Counted from the stretch's first letter, positions 7,554 to 17,131 are shown. The stretch: DNA of 64,000 bases from Pasteurella dagmatis (GCF_900186835.1 NZ_LT906448.1:744001-808000); one strand, 5' to 3'. Notes: generated by a model not told the origin, from the letters alone. Made by a program: numbers and translations.

Positions 7554-9236
7554 ATGTTCATTACAATCGCCAGCTTTCTCGTTGTAACGGGAATTGTGGC
7601 ATATATCTCGTGGAGAAAAACAAAGGGTGATGATTTAAGCACCTCAAAAGGCTATTTTTTAGCTGGCCGTGGGTTGAGTGGACTTGTGATTGGCTGCTCA
7701 ATGGTATTAACCTCACTATCAACTGAGCAACTTATTGGTGTAAATGCGGTTTCTTATAAAGGTAATTTCTCAATTATTGCGTGGACTGTACAGTCAGTAA
7801 TTCCTTTGTGTTTTTTAGCTCTTTATCTATTACCGAAATACATTAAAAATGGTTACACAACGATTCCAGAATTCTTTGAAAATCGTTTTGACCGTCAAAC
7901 TCGTTTAATTATGTCAGCACTTTTCTTAGTGTTCTATCTTTTCATCGTTATTCCGACCGCACTTTATACCGGTGCAATTGCATTTAATAAAATTTTTAAC
8001 TTAGAAACGGTATTTGGTATTACTTATGGACAATCTATTGTTTATACCGTAGTCGCAATTGGTATAGTAGGTGCAATTTATGCTATTTTTGGTGGATTAA
8101 AAGCAGTCGCAGTTTCTGATACGTTGAATGCAGTCATTTTAGTTATAGGTGCGTTATTGGTGCCAATCTTTGCATTAGCTCACTTAGGTGATGGTAGTAT
8201 TTCTGAAGGTCTTAAAGTTATTACCACTACTCACGTTGAGAAATTTAATGCTATTGGTAATGCAACAGATGCGGTGCCTTGGCCAGCAATGTTTACCGGT
8301 ATTTTAATTGTAAACTTCTTCTATTGGACAACTAATCAAGCGATAGTACAACGTGCATTAGGCGCGAGAGACCTAAAATCAGGTCAAAAAGGTATCCTTT
8401 TAGCAGCCTTATTCTTATTAACTTTACCTGTGATCTTGAACTTACCGGGTTTATTAAGTTTTCATATTCTTGGTGATGGCTTAAATCCAATTGATACGTC
8501 TTACCCAGCATTAGTCAATAAAGTATTGCCAACCTTCTTACAAGGTTTCTTTATTGCAGCATTATTCGGTGCGATTTTAAGTACATTCAACTCATTCTTA
8601 AACTCAGCGGCGACTATCTACTGTAAAGACTTATTACCATCAATCAGTAAAAAACAACGTACAGAGCAAGAATTAATCGCTCATGCAAAAAAAGTATCAA
8701 CCATTATGGCGATCTTAACCATGATCATTGGACCATTATTGATGTTTGGTACAGACGGTATCTTCTTGTTAACTAAACGTTTTGCTGGATTTGTGAATAT
8801 CCCAATCGTTGCATTATTTGCAGTAGGTTTATTTAATAAAACAGTTTCTGGTTTAGCTGCACGTATTGCCTTGTTATTACACGTTATTTTATATTTCAGT
8901 ATTGTTTGGGTATTCCAAGTGAAAGTAAACTTCGTTTATGTAATGGCTGCATTATTCGTATTCGATGTTATTGTAATGTTAGTATTAGGTCAATTCTTAA
9001 AACGTGAACCATATCAAGAAAGCAAAGAAAACAAAGAGGGAGTAGACTTAACATACTGGGAACATGCTCGTGTGACGGTAGCTTCTTTAGTACTTGGCTT
9101 AATTTCACTACACGCATTCTTATCGCCAATTGGTTTAGCTTCACCAGACGGTCAGCCAGGATTAATTTTGGGTATCTATGCTGTGTTACAAGTGATTGTA
9201 TTATTTGTATTCCGTATGAAAAAAACGGCGATGTAG
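7554..9236 (+). CDS. yidK: Sodium:solute symporter of the YidK / SLC5 type
   Basis: A 560-residue inner-membrane transporter with about 14 hydrophobic segments. The N-terminal F-L-A-G-R-G-L-S motif (about 36-43) and L-S-T-E-Q-L-I-G (about 59-66) are hallmarks of solute:sodium symporters. Among E. coli proteins it resembles YidK, which is also next to a sulfatase gene (yidJ). It is expected to import a small solute, here plausibly a sulfated sugar or similar compound, with Na+. The ribosome-binding site AAAAGGAGG is very strong. It ends 26 bp before the sulfatase gene, so they form one operon. Family sure; substrate unknown. Confidence 0.9.
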   Translation: MFITIASFLVVTGIVAYISWRKTKGDDLSTSKGYFLAGRGLSGLVIGCSMVLTSLSTEQLIGVNAVSYKGNFSIIAWTVQSVIPLCFLALYLLPKYIKNGYTTIPEFFENRFDRQTRLIMSALFLVFYLFIVIPTALYTGAIAFNKIFNLETVFGITYGQSIVYTVVAIGIVGAIYAIFGGLKAVAVSDTLNAVILVIGALLVPIFALAHLGDGSISEGLKVITTTHVEKFNAIGNATDAVPWPAMFTGILIVNFFYWTTNQAIVQRALGARDLKSGQKGILLAALFLLTLPVILNLPGLLSFHILGDGLNPIDTSYPALVNKVLPTFLQGFFIAALFGAILSTFNSFLNSAATIYCKDLLPSISKKQRTEQELIAHAKKVSTIMAILTMIIGPLLMFGTDGIFLLTKRFAGFVNIPIVALFAVGLFNKTVSGLAARIALLLHVILYFSIVWVFQVKVNFVYVMAALFVFDVIVMLVLGQFLKREPYQESKENKEGVDLTYWEHARVTVASLVLGLISLHAFLSPIGLASPDGQPGLILGIYAVLQVIVLFVFRMKKTAM

Positions 9237-9262
9237 ATCATCGTAAAATAGAGGTGTAAATA

Positions 9263-10708
9263 ATGAATATTGTCTATATTCTCTTAGATCAAGTGAGAAA
9301 AGATATGCTTGGTGCCTATGGGCACCAAGTAGTAAAAACCCCTAATATTGATAGGTTAGCCCAAGAAGGGATTCGCTTTAATAATGCGTTTACCCCAGCT
9401 TCTGTTTGTGGACCAGCAAGAACTTCATTGTTCACTGGGTTAATGCCTTCAACACACGGTATTATCAAAAATGGGGAAAAGGGTGGAACTGGTGAAATTA
9501 GTAAACAGGCACCAAATATTGCGAGATTAGAGGGATATAACAGCTATGTTGTAGGAAAATGGCATGTGGGTACTAAGTCTGTCCCGGAAGATTATGATAT
9601 TAAAGGTCATAATTTTGATGGTTATGGTTACCCTGGTAGTGGTGTGTATAAAAACTTAGTTTTTAATCAACCTCCAACCCACTCTAACCGCTATCACGAA
9701 TGGTTATTAGAAAAAGGACATCCAATCCCGGAAGTTAGTCGAGCATATTTTGGTGATAATCCACATTTACGTGTTCAAGAATTATGTGGTTTATTATCTG
9801 GTACAAAAGCAGAAACAATCCCTTATTTCATCATTGATGAAGCAAAACGTTATATCAAAGAATCACTTGATGAAAATAAACCGTTCTTCACTTGGATTAA
9901 CTTCTGGGGTCCACATACACCTTGTATTGTGCCAGAGCCTTATTATTCAATGTATAGTAAAGATGATGTTGTGCTTGATGAAAGTTTCTTCAAACCACTT
10001 GAAGGAAAACCAGGTCACTTCCGCACGATTTCAAAAATGTGGGGAATGTGGGAAGCAAGCGAAGATCATTGGAAAGAAGTGATTACTAAATTCTGGGGGT
10101 ATATCACGTTAATTGATGATGCAATTGGTGAGTTATTGGATTATTTAGAAGAGCACAATCTATATGAGAACACATTTATTGTTGCAACCGCTGATCACGG
10201 TGATGCAATGGGTGCCCATAGAATGATTGAAAAAGGCGAATTTATGTTTGATACGACCTATAATATTCCATTGATTGTCAAAGATCCTAAATCTGATCGC
10301 ATAAATGAACAAGATGATAATTTAGTTTATTTACATGACTTGACTTCAACGGTTTATGATATTGCAGAACAGCAAATTCCAGAAGTTTTCCAAGGGGAAA
10401 CCTTACTGCCAATTACACGTGAAAAACAACAAAATGATCGTAAGGGTATTTTGGCACAGCTTGCAGGGCATTTTGTCTATTTTGAGCAACGTATGTGGCG
10501 TCGTAAAGATTATAAATTAGTTTTTAATGCAACTGATGTGTGTGAATTATATGATGTTCATAACGATCCTGGAGAAATGCATAATCTTTTCTATGATGAG
10601 CGTTATCGTGAAGTTAAAAAAGAAATGCTAGAAGAAATGCGTGTAGAAATGAAACGGCTGGGTGATCCACTTGAAAACTGGCTTTATCGTATTATTGATG
10701 AAGTGTAA
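9263..10708 (+). CDS. yidJ: Type I sulfatase, YidJ family, cytoplasmic
   Basis: A 481-residue arylsulfatase-fold enzyme. The signature C-G-P-A-R at 49-53 fits C-x-P-x-R, so Cys49 should be converted to formylglycine by the maturase encoded two genes downstream. Metal and active-site residues are recognisable: Asp9 in the first strand, the T-A-D-H-G-D motif near 308-313, and K-W-H near 105. There is no signal peptide, unlike most mucin-desulfating sulfatases, so the substrate must be imported. Family members hydrolyse sulfate esters; some relatives act on phosphonates or phosphodiesters, so sulfate is likely but not certain. Followed by its own hairpin. Confidence 0.9.
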   Translation: MNIVYILLDQVRKDMLGAYGHQVVKTPNIDRLAQEGIRFNNAFTPASVCGPARTSLFTGLMPSTHGIIKNGEKGGTGEISKQAPNIARLEGYNSYVVGKWHVGTKSVPEDYDIKGHNFDGYGYPGSGVYKNLVFNQPPTHSNRYHEWLLEKGHPIPEVSRAYFGDNPHLRVQELCGLLSGTKAETIPYFIIDEAKRYIKESLDENKPFFTWINFWGPHTPCIVPEPYYSMYSKDDVVLDESFFKPLEGKPGHFRTISKMWGMWEASEDHWKEVITKFWGYITLIDDAIGELLDYLEEHNLYENTFIVATADHGDAMGAHRMIEKGEFMFDTTYNIPLIVKDPKSDRINEQDDNLVYLHDLTSTVYDIAEQQIPEVFQGETLLPITREKQQNDRKGILAQLAGHFVYFEQRMWRRKDYKLVFNATDVCELYDVHNDPGEMHNLFYDERYREVKKEMLEEMRVEMKRLGDPLENWLYRIIDEV

Positions 10709-10714
10709 TCATAA

Positions 10715-10738
10715 AAAGGCGGACAAAAGTTCGCCTTT
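10715..10738 (+). terminator. Hairpin after the sulfatase gene
   Basis: AAAGGCG and CGCCTTT form a stem with a weak T-tail, before the regulator gene. It may attenuate rather than fully end the operon transcript. Confidence 0.55.
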
Positions 10739-10803
10739 ATCACTATAATAAATCATAGGACGAAATTTTAAACACAATATCAATAAGCTAAGGAAATGAT
10801 ACG

Positions 10804-11397
10804 ATGGAAAGCTATAATATCCAGCCAGAAGAATTAAAACATTGTCAACTTACTCACCTTCATCAATTAACAAAGGGAATGACTGTTTATCAACAAGGTG
10901 AAGTCGCACAAGAATTTTATTATATAAAACAGGGTTTAGTTGGGTTATATCATACATTGGATAATGGTAAAGAAAGCCTTGTACGACTGTATCGGCAAGG
11001 GGATTATTTTGGTTTTAGAACATTATTTGGGCTAGGGGATAGTCGTTATCACTGTAATGCAAAGATCCTAATTGAAGCGGAAATTATTCGTATTAAACCG
11101 GAAGATATTGAGCAATTTTTCTTACATAACGTCCAACTAAGTAAATCACTTTTACAAACATTAGCCAATGAACTACGTGATGCAGAGCAACGCTTAGCCA
11201 AAAGTGCTTATTTACGCACATTAGATCGAGTGATTGATAGCCTATATTTTTTAACGAGTAATTTTCCTTATTATAACTGGACGTATCGTGAAATTGCTGA
11301 ATATGCAGGTTGTGAAACCGAAACAGCAATTCGTATTGCTAAAGAACTAAAACAAAACGGCTTATTTACCGAATTGTTGCCTTCTTATAAGAAATAG
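10804..11397 (+). CDS. Crp/Fnr family transcriptional regulator
   Basis: A 197-residue protein with a cyclic-nucleotide-binding-like beta-roll (about 20-115), a dimerisation helix and a C-terminal winged helix-turn-helix (about 158-190). It lacks the four-Cys cluster of Fnr. The cAMP phosphate-binding signature is degenerate (D-S-R-Y-H-C instead of R-S/T), so it probably does not sense oxygen through Fe-S or bind cAMP classically. The recognition helix reads T-E-T-A-I-R: the Glu and Arg that read a TGA core are kept, but Arg180 of CRP is replaced. It sits between the sulfatase and maturase genes and is probably the local regulator, with the palindrome at 7452-7467 as a likely target. Confidence 0.87.
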   Translation: MESYNIQPEELKHCQLTHLHQLTKGMTVYQQGEVAQEFYYIKQGLVGLYHTLDNGKESLVRLYRQGDYFGFRTLFGLGDSRYHCNAKILIEAEIIRIKPEDIEQFFLHNVQLSKSLLQTLANELRDAEQRLAKSAYLRTLDRVIDSLYFLTSNFPYYNWTYREIAEYAGCETETAIRIAKELKQNGLFTELLPSYKK

Positions 11398-11426
11398 TCT
11401 TTTTTATGCTGATTTTGGAGCGAGAA

Positions 11427-12569
11427 ATGTCATTTTTTTCACCAAAACCACATTTCCACTTAATGGCAAAGCCAAGTAGCTTCCATTGTAATATTCAATG
11501 TGAATATTGTTTTTATTTGGAGAAAGAGCAGGATTTTGGCAAACAAGCACGGTTTATGTCTCAAGATACTCTCAAAAACTATATTAAGAACTATATTGAA
11601 GCACATGCTGGCAATCAGGTGGATTTTGCGTGGCAGGGGGGAGAGCCTACTTTATTAGGTTTAGATTTCTTTAAAAGTGCGGTCAATTTTCAGAGAGAAT
11701 TTGCAAAAGGTAAAACCATTACTAATGCCTTCCAAACTAACGGTATTGCGCTTAATCGCCAATGGGCAGAGTTTTTTAAACAAAACGATTTTTTGATTGG
11801 ATTATCGATTGATGGATTAAGTGCCGTGCATAATCGTTATCGTATTACTAGTTCAGGGCAGCCTACTTACGATCGCGTTGTCAAAGCTCTTGAATTATTA
11901 AAAGAATATCAAGTGAACTTCAATACGCTTACGGTAATTAACGATCAAAACTGGCAAAAAGGAAAAGAAACCTATCAAGCATTAAAAGCATTAGGCTCGA
12001 CCTTTATGCAGTTTATTCCTATTGTGGAAAAAACAGATTGTCCTAGTAAAAATGCTACTACTTCATTTTCTGTACCGCCAGAAGGTTATGGCGTATTTCT
12101 ATTTGATGTTTTCCAAGAATGGTTAAAAGAAGATGTTGGGCGCATTTTTGTATTGGAATTTGATAATTTACTTGGACAGTGGCTAGGGTATCCATCGAGC
12201 AGTTGTATTCATCAGCCAACCTGTGGCAAATCCCTCATCGTTGAAGCTAATGGTGATGTGTATTCTTGTGATCATTATGTGTATCCAGAGTATCGTATTG
12301 GTAATTTAAATCAACAATCGCTGGTGGATTTAGTTTTATCACAGCAACAACAGCAATTTGGTTTAGCGAAACAAAACCAATTAACCTCTATTTGCGAATG
12401 CTGTGAGTTTAAATCTATTTGTTATGGTGGCTGTCCTAAACACCGTATTATCGAAGTCGCTAGCAATGAATTTAAACATAATTATTTGTGTCAGTCATAT
12501 CGTTATTTCTTTAATAAAACTGCACCACATATGAAGCAAATGAGACAAAAAATTTTAAATGGTCAATAA
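11427..12569 (+). CDS. Anaerobic sulfatase-maturating enzyme (radical SAM, SPASM)
   Basis: A 380-residue radical SAM protein that oxidises the active-site Cys of sulfatases to C-alpha-formylglycine without oxygen. The radical SAM motif C-x3-C-x2-C is at Cys21, Cys25 and Cys28. The SPASM auxiliary-cluster cysteines run from the C-I-H-Q-P-T-C segment near 261 to the C-E-C-C and C-Y-G-G-C region near 325-345. I chose the ATG at 11427 because GGAG sits 6 nt upstream; an in-frame ATG at 11406 has no ribosome-binding site. It directly follows the regulator gene and its partner must be the sulfatase at 9263. One uptake core lies near 11677. Confidence 0.92.
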   Translation: MSFFSPKPHFHLMAKPSSFHCNIQCEYCFYLEKEQDFGKQARFMSQDTLKNYIKNYIEAHAGNQVDFAWQGGEPTLLGLDFFKSAVNFQREFAKGKTITNAFQTNGIALNRQWAEFFKQNDFLIGLSIDGLSAVHNRYRITSSGQPTYDRVVKALELLKEYQVNFNTLTVINDQNWQKGKETYQALKALGSTFMQFIPIVEKTDCPSKNATTSFSVPPEGYGVFLFDVFQEWLKEDVGRIFVLEFDNLLGQWLGYPSSSCIHQPTCGKSLIVEANGDVYSCDHYVYPEYRIGNLNQQSLVDLVLSQQQQQFGLAKQNQLTSICECCEFKSICYGGCPKHRIIEVASNEFKHNYLCQSYRYFFNKTAPHMKQMRQKILNGQ

Positions 12570-12586
12570 TTTTAATGGAGTCTGCT

Positions 12587-13411
12587 ATGAGCGTACAGCA
12601 TATCAAACAAATTACGCCAGAACTGAATTTATATCACTATAATCAAATGCCAGTCTTGGAGCTTAAACACGCTGTTGGACAAGCAAAAATTGCACTACAA
12701 GGCGCACAGTTATTGCAATGGCAGCCCAAAGGGGAGCGTGAATTGTTATGGCTTAGTAAGATTGAATCTTTTGAATTAGGTGTGCCAATTCGTGGTGGTA
12801 TACCGCTTTGTTATCCTTGGTTTGGTAATAAAAAACAGCCTATTCACGGCACAGTGCGTTTATATTTATGGTCTTTGAGTGATTATGCGATCGAAGAAGA
12901 TAAAGTGCGGTTAGTTTTTTCATTATTTAATGAATTGAATTGTATTGAAGCAAAAGTCCTGATGGTATTTACACAAGATTGCCAGATTGAATTTACCCAT
13001 TATGGTGAAACACCTGCACAAGCAGCATTACACACCTATTTTAATGTGAGTGATATTGCACAAGTTGAAGTCAACAATTTACCTCAAACAGGACTAAATG
13101 CGATTACACAACAAATCGAAGTATTACCTTCAACACGTAAAATCGCTGGAAATGTGGATTGTGTTTATACTCTAGAGAATGTACAAAATTATACAAATAG
13201 CATCAATGATCTTGGTTTTACGCGCCAAATTGTCTTAGAACATCAAAAAATTAGCGATCTTGTATTATGGAATCCTTGGAATAATACAGTGAGTGCAATG
13301 CAAGACAGTGATTATAGGCAAATGTTATGTTTAGAAAGTGCAAGGATTACGAAACTTTTGCAAACAGGTGAAAAAATCGGAGTTAAAATTAGTACTAAGA
13401 ATATTAGGTAA
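12587..13411 (+). CDS. yeaD: D-hexose-6-phosphate mutarotase (aldose 1-epimerase-like)
   Basis: A 274-residue galactose-mutarotase-like protein of the YeaD family, which interconverts the alpha and beta anomers of hexose 6-phosphates in the cytosol. Recognisable features are the R-G-G-I-P-L-C-Y-P-W-F segment near 66-76, a conserved His near 152 and a late W-N-P-W motif. The start at 12587 has GGAG 7 nt upstream and is preferred to the ATG at 12575. It begins 17 nt after the maturase gene, so it is read with it. As I remember it, H. influenzae also has a yeaD homologue just before infC, so this may be an ancestral infC neighbour rather than part of the sulfatase module. Confidence 0.87.
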   Translation: MSVQHIKQITPELNLYHYNQMPVLELKHAVGQAKIALQGAQLLQWQPKGERELLWLSKIESFELGVPIRGGIPLCYPWFGNKKQPIHGTVRLYLWSLSDYAIEEDKVRLVFSLFNELNCIEAKVLMVFTQDCQIEFTHYGETPAQAALHTYFNVSDIAQVEVNNLPQTGLNAITQQIEVLPSTRKIAGNVDCVYTLENVQNYTNSINDLGFTRQIVLEHQKISDLVLWNPWNNTVSAMQDSDYRQMLCLESARITKLLQTGEKIGVKISTKNIR

Positions 13412-13469
13412 AATGTGTATTTCTAGGGCAAATTCTCCTTATTTTAAAAGTGACATAGTGTATTACTTA

Positions 13470-13585
13470 TTGCATAAATCATTAAAATAAAGTAAAATTG
13501 CGCCCGTTTTGCTCATATGAGAGCACTGAATCATCTTCTTCTGCTAAGTAGATGATGTTATGTCAACCAATAGAGGAATAAGACT
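13470..13585 (+). promoter_or_regulatory. Predicted infC promoter and two-hairpin leader
   Basis: TTGCAT (13470-13475) and TAAAAT (13493-13498) are separated by 17 bp. The resulting leader of about 80 nt folds into TGCTC/GAGCA (13510-13525) and a 9-bp stem with one mismatch (13532-13554, loop CTGCT). AGAGGA then precedes the ATT start codon. The hairpins may take part in translational control of IF3 or L20. Confidence 0.5.
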
Positions 13586-14128
13586 ATTAAAACCGTAAAA
13601 AAAGCACCAGTTGCTAATCGTCCGAATCGCATTAATGATGAAATTCGAGTGAAAGAAGTTCGTTTGATTGACCAAGATGGCGAACAAGCAGGTATTGTAT
13701 CAATTCAACAAGCATTAGAAATGGCTGAGCAGGCTGAGTTAGATCTTGTTGAGATTAGCCCAAATGCAGAGCCTCCAGTGTGTCGCATTATGAATTACGG
13801 TAAATTCCTTTATGAAAAAGGTAAAGCGGCAAAAGAGCAGAAGAAGAAACAGAAAGTTGTACAAGTGAAGGAAATTAAATTCCGTCCTGGTACAGATGAA
13901 GGCGACTATCAGGTAAAACTACGCAGCCTGATTCGCTTTTTAGAAGATGGGGACAAAGCTAAAATCACAGTTCGTTTTCGCGGACGTGAAATGGCTCACC
14001 AAGACATCGGCTTAGATGTATTAGAGCGTGTTAAAAACGATCTGGCGGATATTTCTGTTGTAGAATCTGCACCAGGTAAGCTCGAAGGTCGTCAAGCTGT
14101 TATGGTACTAGCCCCTAAAAAGAAATAA
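13586..14128 (+). CDS. infC: Translation initiation factor IF-3, with ATT start codon
   Basis: IF-3 binds the 30S subunit, blocks early 50S joining and proofreads the start codon. The coding sequence must begin at ATT 13586: AGAGGA lies 8 nt upstream and the next 21 codons encode the basic N-terminus expected of IF-3 ([16 protein letters not shown]). A GTG at 13649 would delete this region. The product is then 180 residues, the family length, with an N-domain, a lysine-rich linker (about 75-95) and a C-domain ending L-A-P-K-K-K. Non-AUG starts let IF-3 repress its own translation. It is the first gene of infC-rpmI-rplT. Confidence 0.95.
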   Translation: MKTVKKAPVANRPNRINDEIRVKEVRLIDQDGEQAGIVSIQQALEMAEQAELDLVEISPNAEPPVCRIMNYGKFLYEKGKAAKEQKKKQKVVQVKEIKFRPGTDEGDYQVKLRSLIRFLEDGDKAKITVRFRGREMAHQDIGLDVLERVKNDLADISVVESAPGKLEGRQAVMVLAPKKK

Positions 14129-14149
14129 TTAGTGCAAGATCAAGTAATT

Positions 14150-14186
14150 AAGTGCGGTTGAAATTTCAAGAATTTCGACCGCACTT
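14150..14186. terminator. Inverted uptake-sequence pair between infC and rpmI
   Basis: AAGTGCGGT (14150-14158) and ACCGCACTT (14178-14186) sit in flanking complementary sequence, giving a stem of about 20 bp with a small bulge. There is no good T-run, and essential co-transcribed genes follow, so it is more likely an attenuator or processing site than a full stop. Confidence 0.6.
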
Positions 14187-14240
14187 TAATTCGCCTAATT
14201 ATCCTGTATTAACTTAAAAACAATGCGGAGTTATTCAACA

Positions 14241-14438
14241 ATGCCTAAAATTAAAACAGTACGTGGTGCTGCGAAGCGTTTCAAAAAAACAGCTTCTGGT
14301 GGTTTCAAACGTAAACAATCTCACTTACGTCATATTTTGACTAAAAAGACAACTAAGCGTAAACGTCATTTACGTCACAAATCAATGGTTGCGAAAGCTG
14401 ACCAAGTTTTAGTAGTAGCGTGCTTACCATACGCATAA
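14241..14438 (+). CDS. rpmI: 50S ribosomal protein L35
   Basis: A 65-residue, very basic protein starting M-P-K-I-K-T and containing the conserved K-R-F-K-K-T and L-R-H-K-S motifs. The start at 14241 (GGAG 11 nt upstream) gives exactly the usual L35 length; the upstream ATG at 14223 is not needed. Middle gene of the infC operon. Confidence 0.97.
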
Positions 14439-14503
14439 ACTGCGTTTTAAGTACAGTCGTACGATTAGTTAAATTTTAGATTAAATAGACAATAGGAGAT
14501 TAA

Positions 14504-14860
<357 letters not shown>

Positions 14861-14881
14861 TTTCAAAGTAAAGATGAATTA

Positions 14882-14906
14882 GGACGCTATTTAGCGTCCT
14901 TTTTTA
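14882..14906 (+). terminator. Terminator of the infC-rpmI-rplT operon
   Basis: GGACGCTA and TAGCGTCC form a perfect 8-bp stem with a 2-nt loop, followed by six T. Confidence 0.92.
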
Positions 14907-14935
14907 TATTAACTAGATATAAGTTGATAATAAAA

Positions 14936-14962
14936 AGCCACTTTATAAAGCAGCTTTATTAT
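14936..14962 (-). terminator. Probable terminator of the TonB-dependent receptor gene
   Basis: On the minus strand, AAAGC/GCTTT with an inner palindrome (CTTTATAAAG) precedes a T-run, just after the stop codon. Confidence 0.6.
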
Positions 14963-14974
14963 AAATAGAGTAGT

Positions 14975-17053
14975 TTAGAACGTATAGCTTGCAGTAAAGC
15001 GAGCATCTCTTCCTTTACCAACTAAGCTATTATGACCTGCACGTTGGCTATGGCTACGGTAAGTTTTATCAAAAATATTATCAATAGAGATATTTAAGAT
15101 TAAGCTATCATTTGCTTTCCAGCTAGCATAGAGGTCATGTAAGCTATAACCAAGTTGTTTGACTTTTGTTTGATTACCACCAGAGTTACGGCTTGGTGAA
15201 CCCGTAGTACTCTCAACGAAACGACCTTTCCAACCAATTTCTAAGTCTGGATTGTCGAAATGATAAGATAAACCAGCCGTCCAAGTTCTGCCTGTTTTTA
15301 CAGCAAATACAGTATTGTCAGCAGTATTTCCATAAACTTCAGGAGAACTATCCGCAACACCTAAACGGGTTGTAAAACCTGCTTTTTTGTAACTAGTACT
15401 GATTTCATAACCTTTATTACGTAATAAAGCGCCATTGTATATTTCACGTTGTTCATTGCCAATGCTTCTCATTGAGTGAGCATTTTTTACGCGTTGCCAG
15501 AAATAACTACCTTCTAAGCTTAGCTCATTGTTAAGGTTATAGTTAAAGCCAATTTCTGTATTACGAGCTTTTTCTGCTGTAATATCATCAGCAATACTAA
15601 TATTTCCATTTCCAGCTAGCATGATTTCATATAAACGAGGACTACGTGTAGCATAGTTTAAGTTTGTGTTTAAACTGAAATCTTGCTTAATTTCCCAAAT
15701 TAAGCCCAGACTAGGGTTAAAATGTCCTTTGCTGACTTTTTTACCATTAGATGCTCTAAAATCAAAATGATCATAGCGTGCGCCTGTTGTTAAAGTAACT
15801 GGACCTATTCCCCAGATTCCTTCAAGATAAATACCCGTATCTTGTTTTTTCTGATTATGTGCCTTTGCTGCTAATTTGTTTGGTTTACCTACTTGTTGGC
15901 GGTAATTTAAGCCATATTTGATCATATGATTATTGCCAATAACAGAATCAAAATTGATATTTGCACCTGTTGTTTCTAGTCTAACTCTGTTATTTTGCAT
16001 TGGTTCTTCACGATTACGATGAATATGGTAAATATTCGCTTTTATTTCACTAATAAAGCCAAGATTTTTACCAGACCATTCTAGATTTGTAGTATCTTGC
16101 GTTGTAATGCGATATCTAGGATTATTATTTGCACCATTTACGATATAGTTACCTTTTTCATCTAATACATAATAAGTATTACCGCCTTTACGATCTTTGC
16201 CAGCTACAACATCGCTTAGGGCTTGTCCAGGCGCTAGGGGATCGTTTTTTGATTTTGTTAGATAAGAATTGGTAAAATCAAATTCTTCTCGTAAAGCTCT
16301 TTTTCCGTGATAATGCTCTTGGCGGTGACTTAGAACAATGCGATGATCTTCATTTACATCAGCACCGGCTTTAAATAATAGACCACGTTGATTCAATGCA
16401 CTATTTTGGACACGTTGTTCACCAGATAAATTACGATACTTTTTTCCACCAAGATAATCTTTTTCATATATCCAGTTCCCAGAAACTAAAGTATCAAATG
16501 CGCCATATTTAGCATAAACACTAGCACCTTGGTGATATCCTTTATTACTATTTATGCCCGTATTTAGTTTAAAACCAATCTGTTGATTTTCTTTTAAGAG
16601 ATCTTTAGCATCTTTGGTGATTGCTTCAATCGAACCACTTGTTGCACCAATGCCTGAACTAGCGGAGCCAGCTCCTTTTTGCACATTTATTTTTTTAATT
16701 AAACTAGGATCTAAAATAAAACGAGCCTCATGATGAAAGAGCTGTGAGTCTGAATAGGTATTATCAACTTTGATATCAATTTGATCTTGTCCCATTCCTC
16801 TAATTGTTGTCCATTGAGATGTTCCACCAACACCCCCTCCAAAGTTAATAGAAGGCTCGGCACTTAATAAGCCTCGCAAATCCGTTTGTGTATTACGCTC
16901 TATTTGTTTTAACGTAACAACATTTGTTGCATTTTTTGTACCTGAGTGCAAGGTAACATCAATAACCTCTAAATGTGCTGTATTTGACAACGCATAATTA
17001 GTGTACATCGCACAAAAAATTACCATGGACAATTGAGTTCTCTTGAAAGACAT
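14975..17053 (-). CDS. TonB-dependent outer-membrane receptor
   Basis: A 692-residue gated beta-barrel that takes up an iron source (heme, haem-protein or siderophore) with TonB-ExbBD energy. A signal peptide (about 1-24) is followed by a TonB-box-like E-V-I-D-V-T-L, a plug domain (about 45-165, with T-I-R-G-M-G-Q and G-A-G-S-A-S-S-G) and a barrel ending in the Phe that barrel assembly recognises. The start at 17053 has GGAG upstream; the longer frame from 17107 adds 18 non-signal residues. A Fur box overlaps its predicted promoter. I cannot tell the ligand: there is no obvious FRAP/NPNL heme motif and no partner gene adjacent. No uptake core lies inside. Confidence 0.9.
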   Translation of the reverse strand: MSFKRTQLSMVIFCAMYTNYALSNTAHLEVIDVTLHSGTKNATNVVTLKQIERNTQTDLRGLLSAEPSINFGGGVGGTSQWTTIRGMGQDQIDIKVDNTYSDSQLFHHEARFILDPSLIKKINVQKGAGSASSGIGATSGSIEAITKDAKDLLKENQQIGFKLNTGINSNKGYHQGASVYAKYGAFDTLVSGNWIYEKDYLGGKKYRNLSGEQRVQNSALNQRGLLFKAGADVNEDHRIVLSHRQEHYHGKRALREEFDFTNSYLTKSKNDPLAPGQALSDVVAGKDRKGGNTYYVLDEKGNYIVNGANNNPRYRITTQDTTNLEWSGKNLGFISEIKANIYHIHRNREEPMQNNRVRLETTGANINFDSVIGNNHMIKYGLNYRQQVGKPNKLAAKAHNQKKQDTGIYLEGIWGIGPVTLTTGARYDHFDFRASNGKKVSKGHFNPSLGLIWEIKQDFSLNTNLNYATRSPRLYEIMLAGNGNISIADDITAEKARNTEIGFNYNLNNELSLEGSYFWQRVKNAHSMRSIGNEQREIYNGALLRNKGYEISTSYKKAGFTTRLGVADSSPEVYGNTADNTVFAVKTGRTWTAGLSYHFDNPDLEIGWKGRFVESTTGSPSRNSGGNQTKVKQLGYSLHDLYASWKANDSLILNISIDNIFDKTYRSHSQRAGHNSLVGKGRDARFTASYTF

Positions 17054-17098
17054 ATTTTCTCCGTTTGATTGATTAATAAAAACACATAAAATGCACGC

Positions 17099-17131
17099 AA
17101 TATACACAAAATATAAATGATAATCAATATT
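17099..17131 (-). promoter_or_regulatory. Fur box over the receptor promoter
   Basis: On the minus strand TTGATT and TATATT are 17 bp apart (-35 at 17127-17122, -10 at 17104-17099). A 19-bp window at 17113-17131 matches the Fur consensus at 14 positions, including an unbroken ATGATAATCA-type core, and overlaps the -35. This predicts iron repression of the receptor. Confidence 0.7.

Noticed and set aside
13649-13651. GTG at 13649 as the infC start.
   Set aside because: It would remove the conserved basic N-terminus of IF-3; the ATT at 13586 has a proper ribosome-binding site and restores the family length.
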